64,000 nucleotides of DNA from Oleiagrimonas sp964566965 (lineage in GTDB: Bacteria; Pseudomonadota; Gammaproteobacteria; Xanthomonadales; Rhodanobacteraceae), in assembly GCA_964566965.1 (NCBI GenBank), contig CAZMKO010000003.1, positions 1-64,000 on the forward strand. The letters are read 5' to 3'. Below, one piece after another: positions 8,145 to 16,474 of this stretch (position 1 is its first letter; every line of letters begins with the position of its first letter). Under the pieces are notes generated by a model. That model had not been told where the DNA came from. It searched no databases and was given only the letters and a program-made list of their open reading frames with translations. Both the position numbers and the translations under genes were made by a program.

Positions 8145-9471
8145 GCACACGCCCCCCGTGGCCGATGCCGGCAACGATCCCCTGCTGCGCGTGCTGCGCC
8201 GCAGTGACACCCTGCAACACGTGGGGCGGGTGGCCGAGGCATTCGGCACGCTGATCCGCGCCACCGGCGTGCGCGCGGCCATCGGTGAGCTGTGCATGCT
8301 CGAGCAGAGCGACACCGGATTCAGTCTGCCCGCCGAGGTGGTGGGTGTCTCGCGCCAACAGACCTTGCTGACACCGCTCGGTCCGCTGGAGGGCCTGTCG
8401 GCGGCCGCGACGGTCGTTGCGACCGGCCAGAAAGCGACAGCCCCGGCCGGCATGGGGTTGCTCGGTCGCGTGCTGGACAGCCATGGCGAGCCGATGGACG
8501 GGAAGGGCCCAGTGCCCGACGTGGTCCGTGTGCCCATTTACGCCGAGTCGCCCAACCCCATGCAGCGACCGGTCATCAACGATCCCATGGCCACCGGCGT
8601 GCGCTGCATCGATGCCACGCTGACCATCGGCCGCGGCCAGCGCACCGGCATTTTTGCCGTCGCCGGCGGCGGCAAGAGCACCTTGCTCGGCATGCTTGCG
8701 CGCAACGCGCAGGCCGATGTCAACGTCATCGTGCTGGTCGGCGAGCGTGGCCGCGAGGTGGGCGAATTTCTCGAGGACAGTTTGGGCGAGGAGGGTCTGG
8801 CGCGCAGCGTGGTCATCGTGGCCACCTCCGACCGGCCGGCGCTGGAACGCAGCCGCGTCGCCTGGCTGGGTACCGCCATCGCCGAATATTTCCGCGACCG
8901 CGGCATGCACGTGATGCTGATGATGGACTCGGTCACCCGTTTCGCGCGCGCATTGCGCGACGTCGGCCTGGCCATGGGCGAGCCCCCGGCGCGCCGGGGG
9001 TTCACGCCGTCGGTGTTTTCGGCCCTGCCGCGCCTGTTCGAGCGCGCCGGCACCAATCCGCACGGCACCATCACGGCGTTCTATACCGTGCTGATGGAGG
9101 ACGAGCAGGGCAACGACCCGATCGCCGAGGAAGTGCGTTCCATCCTCGACGGACACATCTACCTGTCGCGACGCCTGGCACAGGCCAACCATTACCCGGC
9201 CATCGACGTGCTCGACAGCGCCAGCCGCGTGATGCCGCGTGTCACCAGCGCGTCGCATCGTCAGGCGGCCGGCACCTTGCGCAAGCATATGGCCAAGTAC
9301 CGCGAGATCGAGATGCTGCTGCAGCTGGGCGAGTACAAGGCCGGCAACGACGCCGATGCCGACGCCGCCATTGCCCGGCATGATGCGATCCAGCAGCTTT
9401 TGCGGCAGGATACGCAGGAGAAGGCCTCTTTCGAGGAGACGGTCAGCCGTCTGGAGGGGATTGACCGATGA
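8125..9471 (+). CDS. sctN: Type III secretion ATPase SctN
   Basis: SctN (YscN/InvC/HrcN) is the hexameric ATPase at the base of the export apparatus. It releases chaperones and unfolds substrates. The 448-residue protein has the FliI/F1-beta-like layout: an N-terminal beta-barrel, a Walker A loop GIFAVAGGGKSTLLGML, a Walker B strand HVMLMMDSVTRFARALRDV, and a GEPPARRGFTPSVFS segment typical of secretion ATPases. The C-terminal helical domain (LLQLGEYKAGNDADAD) is the substrate-interaction region. ATG 8125 has GGAG seven bases upstream. The stop overlaps the sctO start as ATGA. Confidence 0.97.
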   Translation: MSDPETEHTPPVADAGNDPLLRVLRRSDTLQHVGRVAEAFGTLIRATGVRAAIGELCMLEQSDTGFSLPAEVVGVSRQQTLLTPLGPLEGLSAAATVVATGQKATAPAGMGLLGRVLDSHGEPMDGKGPVPDVVRVPIYAESPNPMQRPVINDPMATGVRCIDATLTIGRGQRTGIFAVAGGGKSTLLGMLARNAQADVNVIVLVGERGREVGEFLEDSLGEEGLARSVVIVATSDRPALERSRVAWLGTAIAEYFRDRGMHVMLMMDSVTRFARALRDVGLAMGEPPARRGFTPSVFSALPRLFERAGTNPHGTITAFYTVLMEDEQGNDPIAEEVRSILDGHIYLSRRLAQANHYPAIDVLDSASRVMPRVTSASHRQAAGTLRKHMAKYREIEMLLQLGEYKAGNDADADAAIARHDAIQQLLRQDTQEKASFEETVSRLEGIDR

Positions 9472-9962
9472 GTACCGCACCAAGCCGGTTTCCGCTGGAT
9501 CCGTTGCTGAGCGTTCGCCAGATGCGCGTGCGCACGCTGGAAAGCGAGCTGCAGCGGTGTCGGGCCGAACAGGCGCGCGCCGAGACGCGGCGCGACCAGG
9601 CACGCGGCGACTGGCAGCGTGCCGGCACCGAGCGCGAAACCTATCGTATCGACACCTGGCGCAAATTGTTCGAGGGAGGCACGCCGGATGCACTGGCGAC
9701 GTCGCGCTACAAGCGGCATCTGGCCTTGCTGAAGCAGCGCATCGAGCAGCTGCATGCCGTGCTGGAGGAACGCGAAAAGGCATTGCGCGAGGCTGCCGAG
9801 GCAGTCGAAGTGGCGGCCGTGGCCTGGCGCAAGGCTTGGCGCAAGCTGGATGCCGTCGAGCAAATGAAGCAAGGATGGCAACGGGATGAAAACGAGCGTG
9901 CCGAGCAGCGCGAGGAACTGGCCATGGAAGAGTTGCTGGTCCACCGCGCACCGGCCATTTGA
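9468..9962 (+). CDS. sctO: Type III secretion central stalk protein SctO
   Basis: SctO (YscO/InvI, FliJ-like) is the coiled-coil stalk inside the ATPase ring that couples ATPase activity to the export gate. The 164-residue product is almost wholly charged heptad sequence (LESELQRCRAEQARAETRRDQ, then LKQRIEQLHAVLEEREKAL) with no membrane segment, as expected for the family. Identification rests on composition, size and position directly after sctN, which it overlaps as ATGA, because primary sequence in this family is poorly conserved. Confidence 0.85.
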   Translation: MSTAPSRFPLDPLLSVRQMRVRTLESELQRCRAEQARAETRRDQARGDWQRAGTERETYRIDTWRKLFEGGTPDALATSRYKRHLALLKQRIEQLHAVLEEREKALREAAEAVEVAAVAWRKAWRKLDAVEQMKQGWQRDENERAEQREELAMEELLVHRAPAI

Positions 9963-9973
9963 GGAGAGGGAAC

Positions 9974-10633
9974 ATGCACAGTGATTCCGTACAAGCACCA
10001 GCCCCGCCGCCGGCGCCGCGCCCGTCCGAGCGCCGCCAGCGCGATGACGATCCGGTGCGGCGCAGCGAAGATTCCAGGCGTTTCCGCAAGACCCTGAAGG
10101 AAGGGCGCGACAAGGGCGCGGCGGAAAAGGGCAAGGGCAAGGCGAGCCTGCAGCAGGCGGGCGAGGCGCAGGGCGCGCGCGTGGCTGCCGTGCAGGAGCG
10201 CGGCCAGCAGCACAAGCATGGCGGCGGCCTCGGCCATGACCGCCAGGATGGCAGCCTGACGGCGGGCATGTTCGCCATGCAGCAGGCCCAGGTGGTCATG
10301 CACCAGACCGCCGCGCAGCCGACCGCCCCGGCGACGGCCAGCATGGCACCGGCACTGGCCGATCTCATCGCCAAGCACGTCAAGCAGTTGCTGGTCCCCG
10401 TGAAAGGGGCGACCGGCGCCGAGTCGCGCGAGGTGATGCTGACCCTCAGCAACGACATCCTGCCGGCCACCGACCTGTGGCTCAGCCGCACCGAGCAGGG
10501 TTGGAAGCTGCGTGCCGGGACGCGCTCGCCGGAGGCCTACCGGTTCCTGGTGGAACAGACGCCGAACCTGGTCAAGCGCTTCGCCGACAGCCAGCTGGGC
10601 GAGTTGGAGATCGATCCCACGCTGGAAGCGTGA
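9974..10633 (+). CDS. sctP: Type III secretion needle-length regulator / substrate-switch protein SctP
   Basis: SctP proteins (YscP/HpaP/HpaC, FliK-like) set needle length and trigger the change from early to late substrates. The product of 219 residues begins at ATG 9974 behind GAGGAGAGGG. The first half is disordered and Pro/Arg/Lys/Gln-rich (residues 5-80). The second half is a compact domain, with SREVMLTLSNDILPATDLWLSR and GWKLRAG followed by EAYRFLVEQTPNLVKRF, which resembles the HpaP-type C-terminal domain. It is the last gene of the operon. No sctQ follows; the stop lies 3 bases from the end of the convergent ankyrin gene. Confidence 0.8.
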   Translation: MHSDSVQAPAPPPAPRPSERRQRDDDPVRRSEDSRRFRKTLKEGRDKGAAEKGKGKASLQQAGEAQGARVAAVQERGQQHKHGGGLGHDRQDGSLTAGMFAMQQAQVVMHQTAAQPTAPATASMAPALADLIAKHVKQLLVPVKGATGAESREVMLTLSNDILPATDLWLSRTEQGWKLRAGTRSPEAYRFLVEQTPNLVKRFADSQLGELEIDPTLEA

Positions 10634-10636
10634 ACG

Positions 10637-11395
10637 TCAGTGGCCGTCGCCAAGGATGGCAATGCCATGGTCGCGCAACCACGCACGCACCTTTTCGCGC
10701 TGCGTTCGTGCCGTGTCGCTGATGCCGTTGTCGGATACCTGACTGACGTAGGTCTGGAAGGTCTCGCCGCGCTGGTTGCGGCGCTCGGGATCGGCACCGG
10801 CTTTGAGCAGTGCCAGCACGCAGTCGTTTTTGTGCACCTGCGCGGCGACATGCAGTGGCGTGTCACCCAGGCGGTCGGTCAGGTTCGGGTTCGCGCCGTG
10901 CTCAAGCAGCAGCCGGAACGCGTCGTCGTCGGGATTGAGCAGTGCGGCAGACAGCGCCGGCTCACCCGTCACCGTATGCACCGTGTCCGGGCTGGCACCG
11001 TGCGCGAGCAGCCGCGTCAGCCAGGAAATGTCGTTGCTTTTGGCGGCCATGTGCATGACCGTGTCACCGCCGATGCCGGCCGCAGCCGGATCGGCGCCGG
11101 CATCCAGCAGGGCATCCATGCCCTCGGGACTGTGGTTGAGCAGCGCCCATTCCAGCAGGTTCACGCCCTTGTCGCCGCGCGCGTCGGGGCTGACGCCGTC
11201 GGCCACCAGCTTGTCGATGCGTGCTCGTTCGCCGTCGGCGACGGCCGTGGCCAGTGCCGCCACCCGGGGATCGCTGAACACCTGCTCGGCGTTGGGTTGG
11301 TTCATGTCTGCATGCGCCACGAGAATACCTGCCATCAGAATGACGGTCACGACGATCCAAGGCAAGCCGTAACGGCGCGGGCGTGGCGATGACAT
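10637..11395 (-). CDS. Ankyrin-repeat protein with N-terminal membrane anchor or signal
   Basis: The 252-residue protein has about four ankyrin repeats, with motifs such as GVNLLEWALLNHSPEGMDALLDAGADP, GDTVMHMAAKSND and GDTPLHVAAQVHKNDCVLALLKAGADP across roughly residues 75-235. Near the N-terminus, after SSPRPRRYG, a hydrophobic helix (WIVVTVILMAGILVA) predicts a signal anchor or signal peptide, placing the repeats in the periplasm. ATG 11395 has GGAG five bases upstream; an in-frame extension to 11524 lacks support. It converges on sctP with a 3-base gap. Ankyrin repeats bind other proteins, and the partner here is unknown. Proximity to the secretion operon does not show it is an effector, and the membrane segment argues against that. 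Confidence 0.85.
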   Translation of the reverse strand: MSSPRPRRYGLPWIVVTVILMAGILVAHADMNQPNAEQVFSDPRVAALATAVADGERARIDKLVADGVSPDARGDKGVNLLEWALLNHSPEGMDALLDAGADPAAAGIGGDTVMHMAAKSNDISWLTRLLAHGASPDTVHTVTGEPALSAALLNPDDDAFRLLLEHGANPNLTDRLGDTPLHVAAQVHKNDCVLALLKAGADPERRNQRGETFQTYVSQVSDNGISDTARTQREKVRAWLRDHGIAILGDGH

Positions 11396-11572
11396 GACGG
11401 CTCCAGTGGCGATGGACAGGACGCGCGGCGAGGTTCCATCGTGCCATATTGCGCGCAGCGCATGCATGCGCAGTGAACGGCGGTGCACCGCGTCGGTGGA
11501 CTTGCACACGACGCTTGCGCACACTGGGTTCGGGTGTCGTCATGCCCGTCGTCAATCGGAGGGTTCCGCATC

Positions 11573-11935
11573 ATGCTGCCGATGAAGTCGCTGTGCACCG
11601 TCGTGTTGTTGTCCATCCTGCCCGCCGTGGTGCCGATCCGTGCCGGCGAAACGGTTACCGAAACGGTGCAATGCAGTTTCGGTGATGCACCGGCGGTGAC
11701 ATGCACCTTGCACGATCGCGTCGACCGTGACGGCATGCATCACATGCAGTTTGTCGCCGGCGACCACGCCACCACGTTCACCGGGCGGATGCAGTCGGGA
11801 TGGTGGTCGGGCTGGCTGAACGGCAAGAAGGCCATGGGCTACGAGCTCAATCGTGGCCATGTGGTTTACAGCACCGCCGCCATGGATGCGCGCTTCGAAT
11901 GGTGGTCGAAAGGCAAACAGCACGGTACATACTGA
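11573..11935 (+). CDS. Small secreted protein of unknown function
   Basis: I do not recognise a family. ATG 11573 is preceded by GGAGG at ten bases; a second in-frame ATG at 11582 begins MKSLCTVVLLSILP. Either way a signal peptide ends near VVPIRAGE, leaving a mature protein of about 94 residues. The mature part has two cysteines (QCSF and VTCTL) that could form a disulfide. Trp-rich segments follow (SGWWSGWLNGKKAMGY and FEWWSKGKQHG). It is divergent from the ankyrin gene and 198 bases before the LysM-lysozyme gene. A periplasmic or secreted location is inferred. Confidence 0.7.
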   Translation: MLPMKSLCTVVLLSILPAVVPIRAGETVTETVQCSFGDAPAVTCTLHDRVDRDGMHHMQFVAGDHATTFTGRMQSGWWSGWLNGKKAMGYELNRGHVVYSTAAMDARFEWWSKGKQHGTY

Positions 11936-12009
11936 GAGGTTTGTGAAAAACCGCCCGGCGGCACGCCCGCTGCGGCGGTCGGATTTTCACGAGCTCCGAG
12001 ACGCGGCCC

Positions 12010-12032
12010 CTGGGGAAAACCCTAGGCTAGGG
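12010..12032. promoter_or_regulatory. CTGGGGAAAACCC motif with adjoining CCCTAG-CTAGGG palindrome
   Basis: CTGGGGAAAACCC occurs at 12010-12022, about 110 bases upstream of the LysM-lysozyme gene. It runs into CCCTAGGCTAGGG (12020-12032), a palindrome with one central base. The same 13-mer stands at 20006-20018, about 60 bases upstream of the other signal-less LysM gene, in the opposite orientation relative to its gene. Two-fold symmetry suggests a protein-binding site. No regulator is identified. Confidence 0.4.
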
Positions 12033-12133
12033 ATCGCCCGGATGGTGATCGGCCGGCACAGGTGGGATGGTGTACCCGACCCCATCGCGGCGTCGCGCGT
12101 TGTCGCGACCAGCCCACCATCGAGGAGACGATC

Positions 12134-13324
12134 ATGACAGTCGGTGCCGTCGGAGCGCATTCCAACGCGGCGTGGCAGAACGCCGGAAACCAACCCCGCA
12201 ATGAACGTATCGATGTCGCCGTGCGGTACTTCGTCAGCCAGGGCTGGACGCATGCGCAGGCCGCGGGCATCGTCGCCAACCTCATGGCCGAGAGCGGCGT
12301 CGATCCGCATCGTGCCCAGATGGGCGGTGGACCGGGGTACGGTATCGGTCAGTGGGAAGGGCCGCGTCAGGCGGAGTTCGCGCAATGGGCCGGCCACGAT
12401 ATCCACGGGTCTTCGCTGCAGGAACAGCTGGGCTTCGTGCAGTACGAGTTGACCCACGGCGAGTCGGCAGCCGGATCGCGACTGCGCGGCGCGACCAGTG
12501 CCGGTGACGCGGCCGCCATCGTGTGCCAGTACTATGAACGGCCTGCCGACACGGCCGGCCAGTCGCGCTACCGTGCCGGCTTGGCCAACGATATCTTTTC
12601 CGGTTCCTCGCCCGGAACCTCCGGCACGCCGGCCTCGACAGGCGGCACCACGGCTGGCGCCAATCCCGCCGCCATGCAGGGTGGCGACCACCTTATCCAG
12701 CGTGGTGACACCCTTTGGGGGATCGCCATGCGTGCCGGCATCTCGCTGGCTTCGATGATCCGCGCCAATCCGCAGTTCGGCAACCCGAATCTCATCTTCC
12801 CGGGCCAGCAGGCCAATGTGCCCGGCAGCGCCATGGGTGACGGCACCATGGCGACCGGCGGTATCACCGCGGCCAACGACATCGACGGTGACGTCAATGG
12901 CACCGACGCTGCCGCCATCGCGCGTCATTACATGGGGCGCTTCGAATCGGACCTGCAGCGCGCCGGTATCACGCTGGATTGTCCGACCAGTCTCAGCTGC
13001 GCCAATTTCGTCACGTCCATGCTGGTCAAGTCGGGCCAGTTCGATGCCGGATCGATGTCGCGCGCACAGCGCGTCAGCGTCAGTGCCATGGCGCAGTTCC
13101 TGAAAAGCCAGGGCTGGCGGGTGGTGCCGGCATCGCAGGCCAAGCCTGGCGACGTGTGGGTGAGTGCCGGGCATTCGCACACCGAGCTGGTCAACAACAA
13201 CGACGGGGGCAAGGTCACGCTGATCGGTTCCAACAATCACCCGAATCCGGGCGACCAGCAGATCAATCTCGATGGTTCTTCGGCCAGCAACGCCGGCAGT
13301 TACATCCTGGCGCCGCCGGCTTGA
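12134..13324 (+). CDS. Modular peptidoglycan hydrolase: phage-tail-lysozyme-like domain, LysM, C-terminal Cys/His peptidase-like domain
   Basis: The 396-residue protein starts at ATG 12134 behind GAGGAG. Residues about 25-155 match the phage tail-tip lysozyme pattern, with AAGIVANLMAESGVDPHRAQ (Glu53 a candidate acid) and GYGIGQWEGPRQ. A low-complexity Gly/Ser/Thr linker (156-182) leads to a LysM domain at about 185-230 (HLIQRGDTLWGIAMRAG). Residues about 255-396 hold SCANFVTSML (Cys289) and GHSHTELV (His347/349), the spacing of a papain-like NlpC/CHAP endopeptidase. This would cut both glycan and peptide bonds, or bind the wall. There is no signal peptide or membrane helix, so export would need another route. 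The type III operon ends 1.5 kb upstream, but the link is unproven. Confidence 0.82.
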   Translation: MTVGAVGAHSNAAWQNAGNQPRNERIDVAVRYFVSQGWTHAQAAGIVANLMAESGVDPHRAQMGGGPGYGIGQWEGPRQAEFAQWAGHDIHGSSLQEQLGFVQYELTHGESAAGSRLRGATSAGDAAAIVCQYYERPADTAGQSRYRAGLANDIFSGSSPGTSGTPASTGGTTAGANPAAMQGGDHLIQRGDTLWGIAMRAGISLASMIRANPQFGNPNLIFPGQQANVPGSAMGDGTMATGGITAANDIDGDVNGTDAAAIARHYMGRFESDLQRAGITLDCPTSLSCANFVTSMLVKSGQFDAGSMSRAQRVSVSAMAQFLKSQGWRVVPASQAKPGDVWVSAGHSHTELVNNNDGGKVTLIGSNNHPNPGDQQINLDGSSASNAGSYILAPPA

Positions 13325-13370
13325 CACGGATGACATGACCGCCGCGTCGCAGGACGTGGCCGGATCGTGA

Positions 13371-13402
13371 AACGGGCGTCATGTCATATGGCGCCCGTTT
13401 TT
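13371..13402 (+). terminator. Intrinsic terminator after the LysM-lysozyme gene
   Basis: ACGGGCG (13372-13378) pairs with CGCCCGT (13392-13398) and is followed by a run of five T. It lies 47 bases after the stop. Confidence 0.8.
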
Positions 13403-13443
13403 CGGACGCGTGGCAGAGGGGTTTTCGTTGAATCCCAGGGTGG

Positions 13444-13830
13444 TTACAGGGCCGGAAACAGGGCGTCGGGGACATCGTACTGGTCCTGCCATGTGGCCCA
13501 GGCGAGGTCGGTCGGACCGATTTGCGAGACCATCGGCACCCATTCGTCGCGTTCGCGGCGCAGCAACGCCATGCAGATGTCCGAACGATGGCCCTGCGCG
13601 GCGTCGTCGGCCAGCGGCGTGTCGGCGTAGTCCAGTGACCGGCCGTCCAGTTCGCGCATGGTTGCCTGCATGAAGGCATGCTGGCCCAGCACGCGCAGCG
13701 TGTCGGCATCCAGCGTGACGGGCTTGTGCAGCACGTCCCGCACCGTGGCGCGCACGGCGGCCAGGATGGCGGCGTGGTCCGCGTCGCCGGGCGCGGGGGT
13801 CCGTGGCGTGGTGTTGTCGATGGTTGGCAT
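13444..13830 (-). CDS. Conserved-looking hypothetical cytoplasmic protein
   Basis: No named family is recognised. ATG 13830 gives 128 residues, starting in a Thr/Pro-rich stretch. The core, VLHKPVTLDADTLRVLGQHAFMQ, DICMALLRRERDEWVPM and IGPTDLAWATW, has the alternating strand pattern of a small alpha/beta or NTF2-like fold. No signal peptide or membrane helix is seen. In-frame upstream sequence to 14067 has no ribosome site and overlaps the end of gshA, so the shorter start is taken. It lies downstream of gshA on the same strand, 103 bases after that stop. Confidence 0.6.
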   Translation of the reverse strand: MPTIDNTTPRTPAPGDADHAAILAAVRATVRDVLHKPVTLDADTLRVLGQHAFMQATMRELDGRSLDYADTPLADDAAQGHRSDICMALLRRERDEWVPMVSQIGPTDLAWATWQDQYDVPDALFPAL

Positions 13831-13933
13831 GGTACGGCCCCGTGATGGTGGAAATGCGCCCGGCATGCGCCGGGGTGTGATCCAGTATAGGCAGCGCGTG
13901 TGGCTGCCGACACCCGGGTGATTCCCCAGGTTT

Positions 13934-15301
13934 CTAGTAGGCGAACTCGCGGAACACCGGATCCACGCTTTCGTGCCATGCGCCGTGGTACAGCTCGAGC
14001 TTGCGCTCGGCCGGCGTCTGGTTGGCTTCCACGAATTCCAGCAACGGCTCCAGGAAGATGGTTTCATCGGCGCCGTGGTCGTTGGTGCGCGCGCGCCGCT
14101 TCAGGCCGTGTCCGGCGATTCGAAGCACCTCGGTCGCCAGCTCGCGCACCGTGGCGTCGCGAAATGGCAGCTTCAGGCCCTGTAGGGGGACGCCGTCGCG
14201 CAGGGCGTGGCGCTCTTCGGTGGTGAAGTCCGCGATCAGTCGCGATGCGGCGTCCAGCGCTTCGTCGTCGTAAAGCAGGCCGACCCACAGCGCCGGCAGG
14301 GCGCACAGGCGGTTCCAGGGGCCGCCGTCGGCGCCGCGCATCTCCAGGAACTGTTTCAGGCGCACCTCGGGGAAGGTCGTGGTCATGTGATCGGACCAGT
14401 CGCGCAGCGTGGGCCGCACACCGGGCAGCTGAGGCAGCTTTCCGGCCAGGAAATCGCGGAAGCTTTCGCCCGCGCAATCGATGTAGCGACCCTCGTGGTA
14501 GGTGAAATACATCGGTACATCCAGCAGGTACTGGACCCAGCGCTCATAGCCGAAATCGTCCTCGAACACGAAGTCCAGCATGCCGGTGCGGTCCGGGTCG
14601 GTGTCGGTCCACACGTGTGAGCGCCACGACAGGTAGCCGTTGGGCCTGCCGTCGGTGAACGGCGAGTCGGCGAACAGCGCCGTGGCCACCGGTTGCAGGG
14701 CAAGGCCGACGCGGAATTTGCGGATCATGTCCGCTTCGCTGGCGAAATCCAGGTTCACCTGCACCGTACAGGTGCGCGTCATCATGTCCAGGCCGAGGTC
14801 GCCCCGGGTGGGCATGTAACGGCGCATGGTGGCGTAGCGCTCCTTGGGCATCCAGGGCATGTCGGCGCGCCGCCACTTGGGCTGGAAGCCCATGCCGAGA
14901 AAACCCATGCCCATGCGCTCGGCGACCGAGCGCACTTCTTCCAGATGGCAGGTGACTTCGCGGCAGGTCTCGTGAATGGTCGAGACCGGGGCGCCGGAAA
15001 GCTCCAGCTGGCCGGCCGGCTCCAGGGTGATCGAGGCGCCATCGCGCGACAACGCCACCGGCAAATCGCCCTGGCGCACGATATCCCAGCCGTGCGTGGC
15101 GGCGATGCCTTCCAGCAACGCCCGGATGCCGCGTGGCCCGTCGTAGGGCGGGGGCGTCAGGTCGTCCCAGTAGAAGCCGAATTTCTCGTGTTCGGTACCG
15201 ATGCGCCATTGTTCGCGTGGTTTCTCGCCCACCGCGAGGCTGGCGACGAGATCGTCGGTACCGGTGATGGGTGTGGCCTTGGCGTGACTGGGGATGGACA
15301 C
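13934..15301 (-). CDS. gshA: Glutamate-cysteine ligase (plant/proteobacterial GCS2 type)
   Basis: This enzyme catalyses the ATP-dependent joining of glutamate and cysteine, the first step of glutathione synthesis in the cytoplasm. The 455-residue product carries GTEHEKFGF near the N-terminus and LEPAGQLELSGAP. ERMGMGFLGMGFQPKW and RYMPTRGDLGLDMMTRTCTVQVN, which are landmarks of the plant-type ligase, come next. GTG 15301 is chosen because AAAGGA lies upstream at good distance; the frame stays open to 15454 without a better start. It is divergent from the Tat-exported asparaginase. Glutathione made here would serve the glutaredoxin and GFA proteins elsewhere in the window. Confidence 0.95.
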   Translation of the reverse strand: MSIPSHAKATPITGTDDLVASLAVGEKPREQWRIGTEHEKFGFYWDDLTPPPYDGPRGIRALLEGIAATHGWDIVRQGDLPVALSRDGASITLEPAGQLELSGAPVSTIHETCREVTCHLEEVRSVAERMGMGFLGMGFQPKWRRADMPWMPKERYATMRRYMPTRGDLGLDMMTRTCTVQVNLDFASEADMIRKFRVGLALQPVATALFADSPFTDGRPNGYLSWRSHVWTDTDPDRTGMLDFVFEDDFGYERWVQYLLDVPMYFTYHEGRYIDCAGESFRDFLAGKLPQLPGVRPTLRDWSDHMTTTFPEVRLKQFLEMRGADGGPWNRLCALPALWVGLLYDDEALDAASRLIADFTTEERHALRDGVPLQGLKLPFRDATVRELATEVLRIAGHGLKRRARTNDHGADETIFLEPLLEFVEANQTPAERKLELYHGAWHESVDPVFREFAY

Positions 15302-15436
15302 CGTGGCGTTCCTTTTGCGGGTAATCGTTTCACTGTGGGGGCTGCCGACACAAATTGGAAGGGCCCGTGGACACGCGCCGGGTGTCGCGTTGCCGCAGCC
15401 TGGTGGTAGGTTGGGGCTTTCCCCACGGAGTGCGCC

Positions 15437-16474
15437 ATGGCCGACCGCAGGCAATTCATCAAGGCATCATTGTTGGGCGCCTCGGCGCTCGCCGTCGGCG
15501 ATGTCGCGGCCGGCCCCGGTCCGGCGCGGGGCGGGACCGGCCATGCCGCCGCGCACCGCGGCGCCCGCGTGGTCTCCACCTGGGACTTCGGCGTGGCCGC
15601 CAACCACGCCGCCTGGACGCAGTTGGGCAAGGGGAAGTCGGCATTGGACGCCGTGGAGGCCGGGGCGCGGGTACCCGAGGCCGACCTGCGCAACCATAGC
15701 GTCGGCAAGGGCGGCTATCCGGATCGCGACGGCAAGGTTACGCTGGACAGCAGCATCATGGACGCCGATGGCCGTTGCGGCGCCGTGGCGGCGTTGGAGC
15801 ACGTGACCCATGCCGTGTCGGTCGCGCGGCGGGTGATGGAGCGCACCCCGCACGTCCTGCTGGCCGGCGACGGCGCGCTGCAGTTCGCGCTCGAGCAGGG
15901 GTTCGAGAAGGAAAACCTGCTCACGCCACCGGCCGAGAAGGCTTGGCACGATTGGCTCCGGCAGGCCGACTACCAGCCGCGCATCAACAGCGAGGTGCGT
16001 GACTACGGCGCCGGTATGCCGGGTGGTGCCGACAACCACGACACCATCGGTATCCTGGCCCTGGATGAACACGGCCACCTGGCCGGTGCCTGCACCACCA
16101 GCGGCATGGCCTGGAAGCTGCACGGCCGGGTCGGCGACAGCCCCATCATCGGCGCCGGCCTGTACGTGGACGGCGAGGTCGGTGGTGCCACCTCCACCGG
16201 CGTCGGCGAGGAGGTGATCCGCAACGCCGGCAGTTTCCTCGTGGTGGAACTGATGCGTCAGGGCCGCTCGCCGGGCGAGGCGTGCCGCGAGGCGGTGATG
16301 CGTATCGTCAAGAAACGGCCGCGCAAGGCGAAAGACCTGCAGGTGGCGTTCCTGGCCATGAACCGGGATGGCGAGGTCGGCGCGTTCGCGATCCAGCACG
16401 GGTTTTCCTATGCCGTATGCGATGCACGCGACCAGAGCGCGCTGGTCGCGGCCAAGAGCGTGTACGGCACATGA
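15437..16474 (+). CDS. N4-(beta-N-acetylglucosaminyl)-L-asparaginase (glycosylasparaginase), Tat-exported
   Basis: This Ntn-hydrolase family enzyme cleaves the bond between asparagine and N-acetylglucosamine of glycopeptides, or acts as a broader asparaginase. The 345-residue precursor begins MADRRQFIKASLLG, a twin-arginine signal, so it should be folded before export to the periplasm. Autocleavage exposes the nucleophile Thr203 in NHDTIGILALD. The beta subunit has ACTTSGMAWKLHGRVGDSPIIG and ATSTGVGEEVIRNAGS, typical of the family. Its stop overlaps the cutC start as ATGA, so the two are translationally coupled. Confidence 0.93.
   Translation: MADRRQFIKASLLGASALAVGDVAAGPGPARGGTGHAAAHRGARVVSTWDFGVAANHAAWTQLGKGKSALDAVEAGARVPEADLRNHSVGKGGYPDRDGKVTLDSSIMDADGRCGAVAALEHVTHAVSVARRVMERTPHVLLAGDGALQFALEQGFEKENLLTPPAEKAWHDWLRQADYQPRINSEVRDYGAGMPGGADNHDTIGILALDEHGHLAGACTTSGMAWKLHGRVGDSPIIGAGLYVDGEVGGATSTGVGEEVIRNAGSFLVVELMRQGRSPGEACREAVMRIVKKRPRKAKDLQVAFLAMNRDGEVGAFAIQHGFSYAVCDARDQSALVAAKSVYGT

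Noticed and set aside
8059..10491. An 810-codon minus-strand frame opposite sctN and sctO
   Set aside because: Antisense to the conserved ATPase with no recognisable motif; shadow of the real gene.
10637..11395. Ankyrin protein as a type III effector
   Set aside because: It has an N-terminal membrane helix or signal, which points to the periplasm rather than injection.
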